From Alphaproteobacteria bacterium (GTDB lineage: Bacteria > Pseudomonadota > Alphaproteobacteria > UBA7887): 6,354 nucleotides of DNA. Below the pieces are notes generated by a model. It saw only the letters and a list, made by a program, of their open reading frames with translations. It did not search any database and was not told the origin of the DNA. The stretch lies in NCBI GenBank assembly GCA_028289725.1, contig JANQOH010000181.1, positions 1 to 6,354 of the forward strand, written 5' to 3'. Shown in pieces: positions 1 through 5,676 of this stretch. The position numbers and the translations under genes were made by a program. Each line of letters starts with the position of its first letter. Positions within the stretch are counted from its first letter, which is position 1.

Positions 1-442
1 ACACTTCGGCCCAGCCTTCGACTGCGACGCGCCCGCCGCGCGCATCGATGCCGACCGCGATTTGACCAGGGAACGCACGGCACGCCTGTTCGACCAAAGG
101 CGGGTTCTTGAGTGCGACCGTTCCCAAGACGACGCGTGACACGCCCCGGCTCAACCAATCTTCGATCGTCCCGAGTTCGCGAATGCCGCCGCCAAGCTGC
201 ACCTTGAGATCGGTCGCTTCGAGAATGGCCGACACCGCGCCGGCATTTACCGGCTTGCCCGCAAACGCGCCATTGAGATCCACGACGTGCAGCCAAGTTG
301 CGCCGGCCCTCTCAAACGCGCGGGCTTGGCCAGCCGGGTCATCCGAAAACACGGTTGCCTGGTCCATATCACCTTGTACCAAGCGAACACATGCGCCGTC
401 CTTCAGATCGATCGCCGGATATAAAGTTAGCGTACTACTCAA
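1..442 (-). CDS. hisA: HisA, phosphoribosylformimino-AICAR phosphate isomerase (3' end outside window)
   Basis: HisA is a TIM-barrel enzyme that isomerises ProFAR to PRFAR, the step before HisF/HisH. The visible 147 residues begin MSSTLTLYPAIDLKDG and include both expected catalytic aspartates: D12 in YPAIDL and D133 in VGIDARGG. Other HisA/HisF signatures are VDLNGAF (54-60), LGGGIR (83-88) and RVVLGT (103-108). The family is about 240-250 aa, so roughly 40% is missing past the left edge. No ATG is available near the N-terminus; the first in-frame Met is residue 26, inside the fold. I therefore choose the TTG at 442-440, which overlaps the GNAT stop as TTGA (4-nt overlap) and has AAGGA 5 nt upstream. 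It is the last his gene visible, and hisF is expected next. Assignment is firm; the start is well supported but inferred. Confidence 0.96.
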   Translation of the reverse strand, partial: MSSTLTLYPAIDLKDGACVRLVQGDMDQATVFSDDPAGQARAFERAGATWLHVVDLNGAFAGKPVNAGAVSAILEATDLKVQLGGGIRELGTIEDWLSRGVSRVVLGTVALKNPPLVEQACRAFPGQIAVGIDARGGRVAVEGWAEV

Positions 443-957
443 AGCAAATCCTTGACGTAGAAATGTCCAGCGATCATCTCACCGTTTACTTTGTGGTAGT
501 TGTCCAGCGTGCCCCACCGGCGGTAACCACAACTTTCATAAAGCGTAATTGCGCGGTCCTGCGTCTCGCGTACATCCAAACGCATCACGGAGTAGCCACC
601 ATCCCGCGCCTCCGCTTCGGCGGCTTCCAATAGCTGTTTGGCGAGGCCATGTCCGCGCGCCCACGGCGCGACGAAATGCGTATCGATGTGTGTCGTGAAA
701 TGCACCGCCTCGTATGCCGGTGGCGGCTTGACCAATTGCACAGATCCGGCCACGGAACCGTCCACGCGGCCAAGGAACAGAACACGTTCTGGCACCAACA
801 CAACACCGCGCCAATACGCTTCTAGCCGCTGGCGTGTCGGTGCTCGGACCCACCCAAACCCGATCCCATCGCGAATGGCGTCGGCGGTCGCGGCGCACAG
901 CTCAACAAGCTCGCCGGGTCCAAATCGCTCCGCTTTCGCAACTGACAATTCGGTCAT
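439..957 (-). CDS. GNAT-family N-acetyltransferase inside the his operon
   Basis: This is a 172-aa single-domain GNAT protein, expected to move an acetyl group from acetyl-CoA to an amine; the substrate cannot be read from the sequence. The acetyl-CoA pyrophosphate-binding motif A is at about 96-110, with the R-x-x-G-x-A loop seen as RGHGLA (101-106). Motif B follows as LDVRETQDRAITLYESCGY (127-145). A beta strand, SVAGSVQL (68-75), precedes it, and the protein ends HFYVKDLL. There is no signal peptide or membrane segment, so it is cytoplasmic. The reading frame stays open upstream to 1098, but that extension overlaps hisH. The ATG at 957-955 shares one base with the hisH stop (TGATG), which fits translational coupling, although no strong ribosome site precedes it. 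The stop overlaps hisA by 4 nt. Possible roles are small-molecule or protein acetylation, or a passenger gene. Family is confident; function is unknown. Confidence 0.9.
   Translation of the reverse strand: MTELSVAKAERFGPGELVELCAATADAIRDGIGFGWVRAPTRQRLEAYWRGVVLVPERVLFLGRVDGSVAGSVQLVKPPPAYEAVHFTTHIDTHFVAPWARGHGLAKQLLEAAEAEARDGGYSVMRLDVRETQDRAITLYESCGYRRWGTLDNYHKVNGEMIAGHFYVKDLL
449..453 (-). promoter_or_regulatory. Ribosome binding site of hisA, supports TTG start
   Basis: On the minus strand AAGGA sits 5 nt before the TTG at 442-440. It lies inside the last codons of the upstream GNAT gene. It is the main sequence argument for a TTG start overlapping the GNAT stop codon. Confidence 0.6.
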
Positions 958-1598
958 CAGGGACGCCACTTCAAAAAGTTGCCGATCAATTTCAGGCCAA
1001 CGCGCTGACTCTTTTCCGGGTGGAACTGTGTGCCCACCATATTGTCGCGACCAACGACAGCCGTTATCGATCCGGCATAGTCGGTCGTCGCAAGACAATC
1101 GACCGCGTTCCGCAGGTAAAATTGATAGCTATGCACATAATAGCTATGCACGCCGTTATCTAAACCATCCAACACGGGATGATTCCCCCGCACTTCGAGC
1201 TCATTCCAACCCATATGTGGAATCTTGAGCGTGGGATCCGCCGGCCTGATCGGGCTTACTTCGCCGGAGATCCAACCAAAGCCATCATGGGTACCGTGTT
1301 CCGTACCGCGATCGGCCATCAATTGCATGCCGACACAAATGCCGAGGAACGGTCGGCCGGCGTCCACGACTACAGCTTCGAGCGCCGTCCGCATGCCGGC
1401 AACCGCCTCCAGTCCGGCGAGGCAGTCGCCAAACGCGCCGACACCGGGCAGAACCACGCGGTCCGCCGCTCTGACTTGGTCGGCATCCGAAGTCACGACA
1501 ACCGTTTCCTGAAGACCATTATCTTCGGCAGCGCGCTCAAAAGCCTTCGCGGCGGATCGGAGGTTCCCCGAGCCGTAATCGATAATCGCGACGGTCAT
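957..1598 (-). CDS. hisH: HisH, glutamine amidotransferase subunit of imidazole glycerol phosphate synthase
   Basis: HisH hydrolyses glutamine and passes ammonia to HisF, which makes imidazole glycerol phosphate and AICAR from PRFAR. The 213 aa match the usual length of about 200-215. The class I amidotransferase triad is complete: C88 in GICVGMQ, and H193 with E195 in FHPEKS. PGVGAFG (51-57) is the conserved loop near the oxyanion hole. IPHMGWNEL (126-134) and YVHSY (154-158) are further HisH signatures. The ATG at 1598-1596 starts MTVAIIDYGSGNL, the normal HisH N-terminus, 2 nt after the DUF2628 stop. The upstream ribosome site is weak (GGGACGG), consistent with coupling. The stop shares one base with the GNAT start. 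HisF is not visible here. One oddity is a 12-bp exact direct repeat, period 15, encoding VHSY twice (1125-1151). Confidence 0.98.
   Translation of the reverse strand: MTVAIIDYGSGNLRSAAKAFERAAEDNGLQETVVVTSDADQVRAADRVVLPGVGAFGDCLAGLEAVAGMRTALEAVVVDAGRPFLGICVGMQLMADRGTEHGTHDGFGWISGEVSPIRPADPTLKIPHMGWNELEVRGNHPVLDGLDNGVHSYYVHSYQFYLRNAVDCLATTDYAGSITAVVGRDNMVGTQFHPEKSQRVGLKLIGNFLKWRP
1125..1151. repeat. 12-bp direct repeat, period 15, inside hisH
   Basis: The plus-strand 12-mer atagctatgcac occurs at 1125-1136 and again exactly at 1140-1151, separated by 3 nt. In the hisH frame it encodes VHSY-Y-VHSY, with identical codons in both copies. The second VHSY belongs to the family's conserved F/Y-VHSY motif. 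The first aligns with a less conserved stretch, so protein length is unchanged. Confidence 0.75.
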
Positions 1599-1600
1599 GA

Positions 1601-2026
1601 CTAAGCCGTCCCGAAAGCGCGCGGCAGGACAGGCGGTTTTGGCGGCGTTTCAGCACGACGCGCTTGTACGCCGTCAAAAAAGCGGTGCTCCGCTTCTTCC
1701 AACGTTCGCCCGGCGGCGATTCCCACAACCGCGTAGCCGTTGCGTTCCAGTTTCTCGCGGCGCCAGTCATTCGCGCTACAGCCGACGTAAATTGCAAACG
1801 CGATCAGGCCCACCGAACCAAGCGCCGGGTGAAGCCCAAGGCCTTCGACCATGGCGGGCAGCGCGAGCTGCGCGGCGAAGATTATAATCGCCACCAACCA
1901 GAGCCGACGATAAAGCGCCCAAAGAAAACCAAACAGAAACGCGGGAATCGAAAACCGCTCCGGAACCACGATCACGGCCTCCAGCGGCGTTTCACCTGGT
2001 TTCTGATGAAAGGTGTAAATTCTCAC
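1601..2026 (-). CDS. DUF2628 small membrane protein between hisB and hisH
   Basis: A 141-aa protein of the DUF2628 family, which has no known function. Its N-terminal part reads MRIYTFHQKPGE, then VPERFSIPAFLFGFLWALYR (21-40), which is characteristic of the family. A first hydrophobic segment covers about 27-56 and a second about 69-84. GCSANDWRREKLERNGY (82-98) and EAEHRFF (111-117) follow, then a short proline-rich tail. I expect a small inner-membrane protein with two or more membrane spans. The frame is open upstream to 2089, but that part overlaps hisB and lacks family character. The GTG at 2026-2024 lies 1 nt after the hisB stop and matches the usual MRxYTxH start, with a weak GGTGGA site 8 nt upstream. 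From memory, DUF2628 genes are common between hisB and hisH in Alphaproteobacteria. Whether it acts in histidine synthesis is unknown. Confidence 0.88.
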   Translation of the reverse strand: MRIYTFHQKPGETPLEAVIVVPERFSIPAFLFGFLWALYRRLWLVAIIIFAAQLALPAMVEGLGLHPALGSVGLIAFAIYVGCSANDWRREKLERNGYAVVGIAAGRTLEEAEHRFFDGVQARRAETPPKPPVLPRAFGTA

Positions 2027-2027
2027 G

Positions 2028-2636
2028 TCAGGCGTCCACCGGACCTGAGCCCAACACGCCTTTCGTCGACGGCATAGCTTGGGCGGCACGCGGATCGATG
2101 GTCACGGCCGCGCGCAGGCTGCGGGCCAGGCCCTTGTAACAAGACTCGACGATGTGGTGGTTGTTCTCGCCGTACAGATTCTCGACATGCACCGTCGCGC
2201 CCGCCGCCTGCGCAAATGCCTGAAACCATTCCTTGAACAGCTCGGTATCCATTTCACCCAGTTTGGGCTTGGTGAAATCCACCCGCCAAATCAGATAGGG
2301 CCGGTTCGACAAATCGAGCGCCACGCGTGTCAGTGTCTCGTCCATTGGCACAAGGGCGCTGCCATATCGCGTGATGCCGCGGCGGTCGCCGAGCGCCTGC
2401 GCGAAGGCTTCGCCGATGACGATGCCGGTGTCTTCCGTCGTATGGTGGAAATCGATATGGAGATCGCCCTCGGCTTTCACGGTGAGATCGATCAAGCTGT
2501 GACGCGAAAGCTGCTCCAGCATATGATCAAGGAATCCGATCCCGGTCGACACCTGGTATGCACCGGTGCCGTCCAGCCCGACAGTGGCCGAAATTGTCGT
2601 TTCCTTTGTCGTTCGTTCCACGCTGGCTTGGCGCAT
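2028..2636 (-). CDS. hisB: HisB, imidazoleglycerol-phosphate dehydratase (monofunctional)
   Basis: HisB dehydrates imidazole glycerol phosphate to imidazole acetol phosphate in histidine synthesis. The 202 aa correspond to the dehydratase alone; the histidinol-phosphatase domain of the E. coli bifunctional protein is absent. Metal-binding and active-site motifs are intact: GFLDHML (34-40), DFHHTTEDTGI (62-72), ITRYG (88-92), PMDET (97-101), and HHIVESCYKGLARSL (160-174), carrying HH, E164 and K168. The C-terminus has the usual PSTKGVL (189-195). The frame continues upstream to 2804, overlapping the divergent hslV start with sequence unlike the family. The ATG at 2636-2634 has GAGGA 5 nt upstream and gives the normal N-terminus (R-T-T-K-E-T). 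It is the first gene of the minus-strand operon, 161 nt from hslV. Confidence 0.98.
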   Translation of the reverse strand: MRQASVERTTKETTISATVGLDGTGAYQVSTGIGFLDHMLEQLSRHSLIDLTVKAEGDLHIDFHHTTEDTGIVIGEAFAQALGDRRGITRYGSALVPMDETLTRVALDLSNRPYLIWRVDFTKPKLGEMDTELFKEWFQAFAQAAGATVHVENLYGENNHHIVESCYKGLARSLRAAVTIDPRAAQAMPSTKGVLGSGPVDA

Positions 2637-2641
2637 GTCGG

Positions 2642-2646
2642 TCCTC
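2642..2646 (-). promoter_or_regulatory. Ribosome binding site of hisB
   Basis: GAGGA on the minus strand, 5 nt before the ATG at 2636-2634. It is one of the clearer ribosome sites in the window and selects the short, family-like start of hisB over the open upstream extension. Confidence 0.7.
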
Positions 2647-2668
2647 GCCCAAAATTGCGCGGCCCTTT

Positions 2669-2697
2669 TATCAGGTAGCGGTGGTATCAGGAAGCGG
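2669..2697. repeat. 13-bp direct repeat in the hisB-hslV divergent region (possible operator)
   Basis: TATCAGGTAGCGG at 2669-2681 and TATCAGGAAGCGG at 2685-2697 match at 12 of 13 positions with period 16. They lie 33-61 nt upstream of the hisB start, where its promoter or leader should be. On the minus strand the hisB-proximal copy overlaps GATAAA (2672-2667), a possible -10 element, but no good -35 sits at the right distance. A role as a binding site is inference; it may be a chance tandem duplication. Confidence 0.5.
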
Positions 2698-2724
2698 CGT
2701 GACGCTGCCGCTGACAACGCCGGG

Positions 2725-2752
2725 CTTGAACAGCGGCGGAATATCGCCAGAT
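2725..2752 (+). promoter_or_regulatory. Candidate heat-shock (sigma32/RpoH-type) promoter of hslVU
   Basis: A perfect CTTGAA at 2725-2730 is followed, after 14 nt, by CGCCAGAT at 2745-2752. The second box matches the sigma32 -10 consensus CCCCATnT at 5 of 7 specified positions. Transcription would begin near 2759 and leave a leader of about 40 nt before the hslV ATG. hslVU is a classic heat-shock operon, so the site type fits. The match is good at -35 and imperfect at -10. Confidence 0.45.
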
Positions 2753-2797
2753 TAGGGGCTCCACTCGCGACAGCGATCCACCACGCCACGGAAATTG

Positions 2798-3358
2798 ATG
2801 ACAAGCGGAAACGATGCGACCTGGCACGGCACGACCATTCTGTCCGTGCGCAAGGGCGGCCAGGTCGTGGTCGCCGGTGACGGCCAGGTGACCTTGGGCC
2901 AGACGGTGATTAAGTCGAACGCGCGCAAAGTGCGCCGTTTGGGCGACGGAACCATTCTCGGCGGGTTCGCGGGCGCAACGGCGGACGCTTTCACCCTCTT
3001 TGAGCGGCTCGAAGCGAAGCTCGAACAATATCCCGGCCAATTGATGCGCGCTTGCGTCGAGCTCGCGAAGGATTGGCGGACCGACCGTTATCTGCGGCGC
3101 CTCGAGGCGATGATGGCGGTTGCGGACGCCAGGGTTTCTTTGGTTTTGACCGGAACCGGCGACGTTTTGGAGCCGGAGGACGGTCTGATCGGCATCGGCT
3201 CCGGCGGCTCGTTCGCGCTCGCTGCCGCGCGCGCCCTCAACGACAATCCGGATTTGGATGCCGAAGCCGTAGCCCGCAAAGCCATGGCGATCGCCGCGGA
3301 AATCTGCATTTACACAAATGAATCCCTGATTTTGGAGAAGATCGAGGACGCCACATGA
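2798..3358 (+). CDS. hslV: HslV (ClpQ), peptidase subunit of the HslVU protease
   Basis: HslV is the threonine protease that forms the double-hexamer core of HslVU and degrades proteins unfolded by HslU in the cytoplasm. The 186-aa product starts MTSGNDATWHG and continues TTILSVRKGG. Processing before T12 would expose the catalytic N-terminal threonine. Numbered from that threonine, the expected active-site residues are present: D17 in AGDGQ, K33 in NARKVRR, G45 in GGFAG, and S124 in GIGSGG. ELAKDWRTDRYLRRLEAMMAVAD is a strong family signature. A TTG one codon upstream (2795) is possible, but the ATG at 2798 is preferred, with a weak GGA 5-6 nt before it. The C-terminal end reads CIYTNESLILEKIEDAT, where many relatives have TNH. 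The stop overlaps hslU by 4 nt (ATGA). Confidence 0.98.
   Translation: MTSGNDATWHGTTILSVRKGGQVVVAGDGQVTLGQTVIKSNARKVRRLGDGTILGGFAGATADAFTLFERLEAKLEQYPGQLMRACVELAKDWRTDRYLRRLEAMMAVADARVSLVLTGTGDVLEPEDGLIGIGSGGSFALAAARALNDNPDLDAEAVARKAMAIAAEICIYTNESLILEKIEDAT
3344..3348 (+). promoter_or_regulatory. Ribosome binding site of hslU
   Basis: GAGGA lies 6 nt before the hslU ATG at 3355, inside the last codons of hslV. It shows that hslU has its own good initiation site although its start overlaps the hslV stop. Confidence 0.65.
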
Positions 3359-4665
3359 CCAATTTCAGCCCGCGCGAGATCGTCTCCGAACTCGACCGCT
3401 TCATCATCGGCCAGGACGATGCCAAGCGTTCGGTGGCGATCGCGCTCAGAAACCGCTGGCGGCGCATGCAATTGGACGATGGTTTGCGCGAAGAGGTTCT
3501 GCCCAAGAACATTCTGATGATCGGCCCGACCGGCGTCGGCAAAACCGAGATTGCGCGCCGGCTGGCCCGCTTGGCCGAAGCGCCGTTCGTCAAAGTGGAA
3601 GCCACGAAATTCACCGAAGTCGGCTATGTCGGCCGCGATGTCGAATCGATCGTCCGCGATTTGTTGGAAGTCTCGATCAGCATGACGCGCGAGAAGCTGC
3701 GCGCAGAGGTGCGCGCGCGGGCCGAGGCAGCGGCCGAAGATCGCGTGCTCGACGCGTTGGTGGGCGAGAATTCCAGCCCCGATACCCGCCAGAAATTCCG
3801 CAAAATGCTGCGCGAAGGCGAACTCGCGGAAAAAGAAGTCGAGCTGGAGGTCGCGGACGCCGGCATGCAAGGCATGCCGACTTTCGATATTCCGGGCATG
3901 CCCGGTGCGCAGATGGGCATGATCAACCTCAACGAGATTCTCGGCAAAGCGATGGGCGGACGCACCAAACGGCGTCGCATGAATGTCGAGGAAAGCTACG
4001 AAGTTCTCATGGAAGAGGAGAGCGACAAACTCCTCGACGAAGAAAAGGTCGTGCGCGAAGCGATCACCAATGTCGAGCAGAACGGCATCGTTTTTCTCGA
4101 CGAGATCGACAAGATCTGCGCGCGCACCGAGAAAATGGGCGCCGATGTCAGCCGCGAGGGCGTTCAGCGCGACCTATTGCCGTTGATCGAGGGCACGGTG
4201 GTGGCGACAAAATACGGCCAGGTCCGGACCGATCACATCCTGTTCGTCGCGTCAGGCGCTTTCCATCTCGCCAAGCCGGCCGACCTGTTGCCCGAGCTCC
4301 AGGGCCGCTTGCCGATTCGTGTCGAGCTGAAACCTTTGTCGAAAGCCGACCTGAGAAGAATTTTGACCGAACCGGAGAACTCTCTGATTCGCCAATATAC
4401 CGCGCTGATGGGCACCGAAGACGTGATGCTCGACTTCACCGAGGAAGGCATCGACGCGATCGCCAGCCTGGCCGAGGAGGTCAACCAAGGCGTCGAGAAT
4501 ATCGGCGCGCGCCGGCTTCACACGGTGATGGAACGCTTGTTGGAGGAAATCAGCTTCACCGCCACCGACAAGCCCGGCACGACGGTGACCGTCGACGCCG
4601 AGTTCGTTGAAGACAATATCGGCGACCTGGTGCGCAACGCTGATCTGAGCAAGTTCATCCTGTAA
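3355..4665 (+). CDS. hslU: HslU (ClpY), AAA+ unfoldase of the HslVU protease
   Basis: HslU is the hexameric ATPase that unfolds substrates and feeds them to HslV. The 436 aa compare with 443 in E. coli. Order: N-terminal FSPREIVSELDRFIIGQDDAK; Walker A GPTGVGKT (57-64); pore loop GYVG (90-93) used to grip substrate; intermediate (I) domain about 109-235; Walker B VFLDEID (246-252); VQRDLLPLIEGTVV (270-283); ELQGRLPIRVEL (314-325), the box VII region with conserved R318; sensor-2 region IGARRLHTVMERLLEE (383-398); and C-terminal LSKFIL, the tail that docks into HslV. All key motifs are intact. The I domain has a charged, probably coiled-coil first half and a methionine/glycine/proline-rich stretch (170-189, six Met). 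The ATG at 3355 overlaps the hslV stop by 4 nt, so the two are co-translated. Confidence 0.99.
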   Translation: MTNFSPREIVSELDRFIIGQDDAKRSVAIALRNRWRRMQLDDGLREEVLPKNILMIGPTGVGKTEIARRLARLAEAPFVKVEATKFTEVGYVGRDVESIVRDLLEVSISMTREKLRAEVRARAEAAAEDRVLDALVGENSSPDTRQKFRKMLREGELAEKEVELEVADAGMQGMPTFDIPGMPGAQMGMINLNEILGKAMGGRTKRRRMNVEESYEVLMEEESDKLLDEEKVVREAITNVEQNGIVFLDEIDKICARTEKMGADVSREGVQRDLLPLIEGTVVATKYGQVRTDHILFVASGAFHLAKPADLLPELQGRLPIRVELKPLSKADLRRILTEPENSLIRQYTALMGTEDVMLDFTEEGIDAIASLAEEVNQGVENIGARRLHTVMERLLEEISFTATDKPGTTVTVDAEFVEDNIGDLVRNADLSKFIL

Positions 4666-4814
4666 GCCACCGCACGCAAGCGTTGCGGTCGGCTCAAATT
4701 CGGTCCGCTTGCGTAATGATACCCATCTGAGCTTAAGTACCCGCCAAAGAACCAGGACTGTCGCTGGGCTGGGAGGCACTGGCGGCCTGCTGTTTCATAA
4801 CGCGGGAAGGAACC
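4666..4814 (+). other. Spacer between hslU and the ompA-like gene, with inverted repeats
   Basis: This 149-nt gap holds no convincing gene. Just after the hslU stop, 4670-4688 can form a short hairpin (CCGCACGC paired with GCGTTGCGG, one bulged T). ACGCAAGCG (4674-4682) is also an exact inverted partner of CGCTTGCGT (4706-4714), so the two folds exclude each other. Neither is followed by a T-run, so an ordinary intrinsic terminator is not supported. No clear sigma70 promoter is seen; TTGCGT at 4709-4714 lacks a good -10 at the right spacing. GGAAGGA (4805-4811) is the ribosome site of the next gene. Confidence 0.4.
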
Positions 4815-5672
4815 ATGACAGGATTAGGCATTTTGCGGTCGCCATCGGCGATCGCGTTGCTGGGGGCGTTTGCCGTAACCGGTTGCGGCGGCTACCAGTT
4901 GGACCAAGCGCGGTTGGCGGCAAGTCCCGACGGCGCTTTCGATTCGGGCCTACGCGACGGCTATATCGATCTGTCGCAGCGCGAATTCAATGAAGGGGAT
5001 TACCTGGATTCGGATGTGTTCGCCGATCGCGCACTGGCGGTTTCGGGGGGAAGCGCGCCGGGCCCGGAAGAACTTGCGGCACGTCAATTGCCCGAAGACC
5101 AAGTTTCCGCCCTGAGCGACGCCCGAAATCGTTTGGTTGCCGCCTTGGACAATGGCGCGGCGAGCAAGGTGCCGGCGCCGGCCGCCCGGGCGCAGGTGAT
5201 GTTCGATTGCTGGATGCAGGAGCAGGAAGAGAACTTCCAACCTGATGATATTTCCCGGTGCCGCAATGGCTTTGACTTGGCTATGTCCGATGTCGAGGCG
5301 GCAATGAGGCCGGTGGCGGCGGCGCCCGAACCGGTCGCGGAGCCGACGAAGTTCTACACCATTTTCTTCGATCTCGATTCCGACAAGTTGAACCCCATCG
5401 GCAGCCGTGTGGTCGAGGAAATCGCGACCGATTGGAATGCCGGCGAAGGCAACCTCAAACTCGTCGGCCATGCCGATGCGAGCGGCGGCGCGGACTATAA
5501 CCAGGCCCTATCAGAACGCCGCGCCAAGGCTGTGCGCGCCGCGCTTCAGGATCTGGGGCTTGCCGAAAACAAGCTGGCGGACACGGGCGTTGGTGAAACC
5601 GATCTGTTGGTGCCGACCGCCGACGGTGCTTTCGAGCCTAAAAACCGCCGTGTGACGGTAACGGTCGAATAA
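4815..5672 (+). CDS. OmpA-family lipoprotein with C-terminal peptidoglycan-binding domain
   Basis: The 285-aa protein carries a lipoprotein signal: a hydrophobic stretch (about 12-22) ends in the lipobox VTGC, so C24 should be lipidated and become the N-terminus in the outer membrane. Residues 25-170 form a periplasmic region of unknown fold with two cysteines, C132 and C149, that could form a disulfide. A short Ala/Pro/Glu linker (167-178) leads to an OmpA-like domain (179-285): YTIFFDLDSDKL, then LVGHADASGGADYNQALSERRAKAV. D221 and R236 are 15 residues apart, as in the pair known to bind diaminopimelate in OmpA domains, so peptidoglycan binding is likely. The likely role is tethering the outer membrane to the wall. 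It resembles Pal in its C-terminal half but is longer, and no tol genes are nearby. The ATG at 4815 follows GGAAGGA. It ends 11 nt before the terminator hairpin. Confidence 0.9.
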   Translation: MTGLGILRSPSAIALLGAFAVTGCGGYQLDQARLAASPDGAFDSGLRDGYIDLSQREFNEGDYLDSDVFADRALAVSGGSAPGPEELAARQLPEDQVSALSDARNRLVAALDNGAASKVPAPAARAQVMFDCWMQEQEENFQPDDISRCRNGFDLAMSDVEAAMRPVAAAPEPVAEPTKFYTIFFDLDSDKLNPIGSRVVEEIATDWNAGEGNLKLVGHADASGGADYNQALSERRAKAVRAALQDLGLAENKLADTGVGETDLLVPTADGAFEPKNRRVTVTVE

Positions 5673-5676
5673 CAAG

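Noticed and set aside
958..1098. N-terminal extension of the GNAT protein by 47 residues
   Set aside because: It lies over the conserved C-terminal part of hisH in another frame. The ATG at 957, coupled to the hisH stop, gives a normal GNAT length.
638..1228. 196-codon plus-strand open frame opposite the GNAT gene and hisH
   Set aside because: It spans two confirmed minus-strand genes, is rich in Arg/Ser/Pro as expected of a shadow frame, and shows no recognisable domain.
2079..2678. 199-codon plus-strand open frame opposite hisB
   Set aside because: It is exactly antisense to a well-supported hisB, its product resembles no family, and long antisense frames are common in GC-rich coding DNA.
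2693..2712. Short hairpin (AGCGGC / GCCGCT, 8-nt loop) in the divergent region as a his attenuator
   Set aside because: The stem is only 6 bp, has no T-run, and there is no leader peptide with a histidine run, so attenuation is not supported.
2637..2804. N-terminal extension of HisB by 56 residues
   Set aside because: It would overlap the hslV start and consume the whole control region, and the added sequence is unlike HisB. The inner ATG has a good ribosome site.
3310..3870. 186-codon minus-strand open frame inside hslU, and a similar one at 4252-4779
   Set aside because: Both lie antisense to intact hslU motifs, with low-complexity products and no convincing start sites.
3892..3905. 14-bp perfect palindrome CCGGGCATGCCCGG inside hslU
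   Set aside because: It encodes part of the Gly-Pro-Met-rich I-domain stretch and is explained by GC-rich codons for those residues; no regulatory context is seen.
4709..4993. 94-codon plus-strand open frame overlapping the lipoprotein start
   Set aside because: It runs out of frame into the lipoprotein gene, has no ribosome site and gives an arginine-rich product without a domain.
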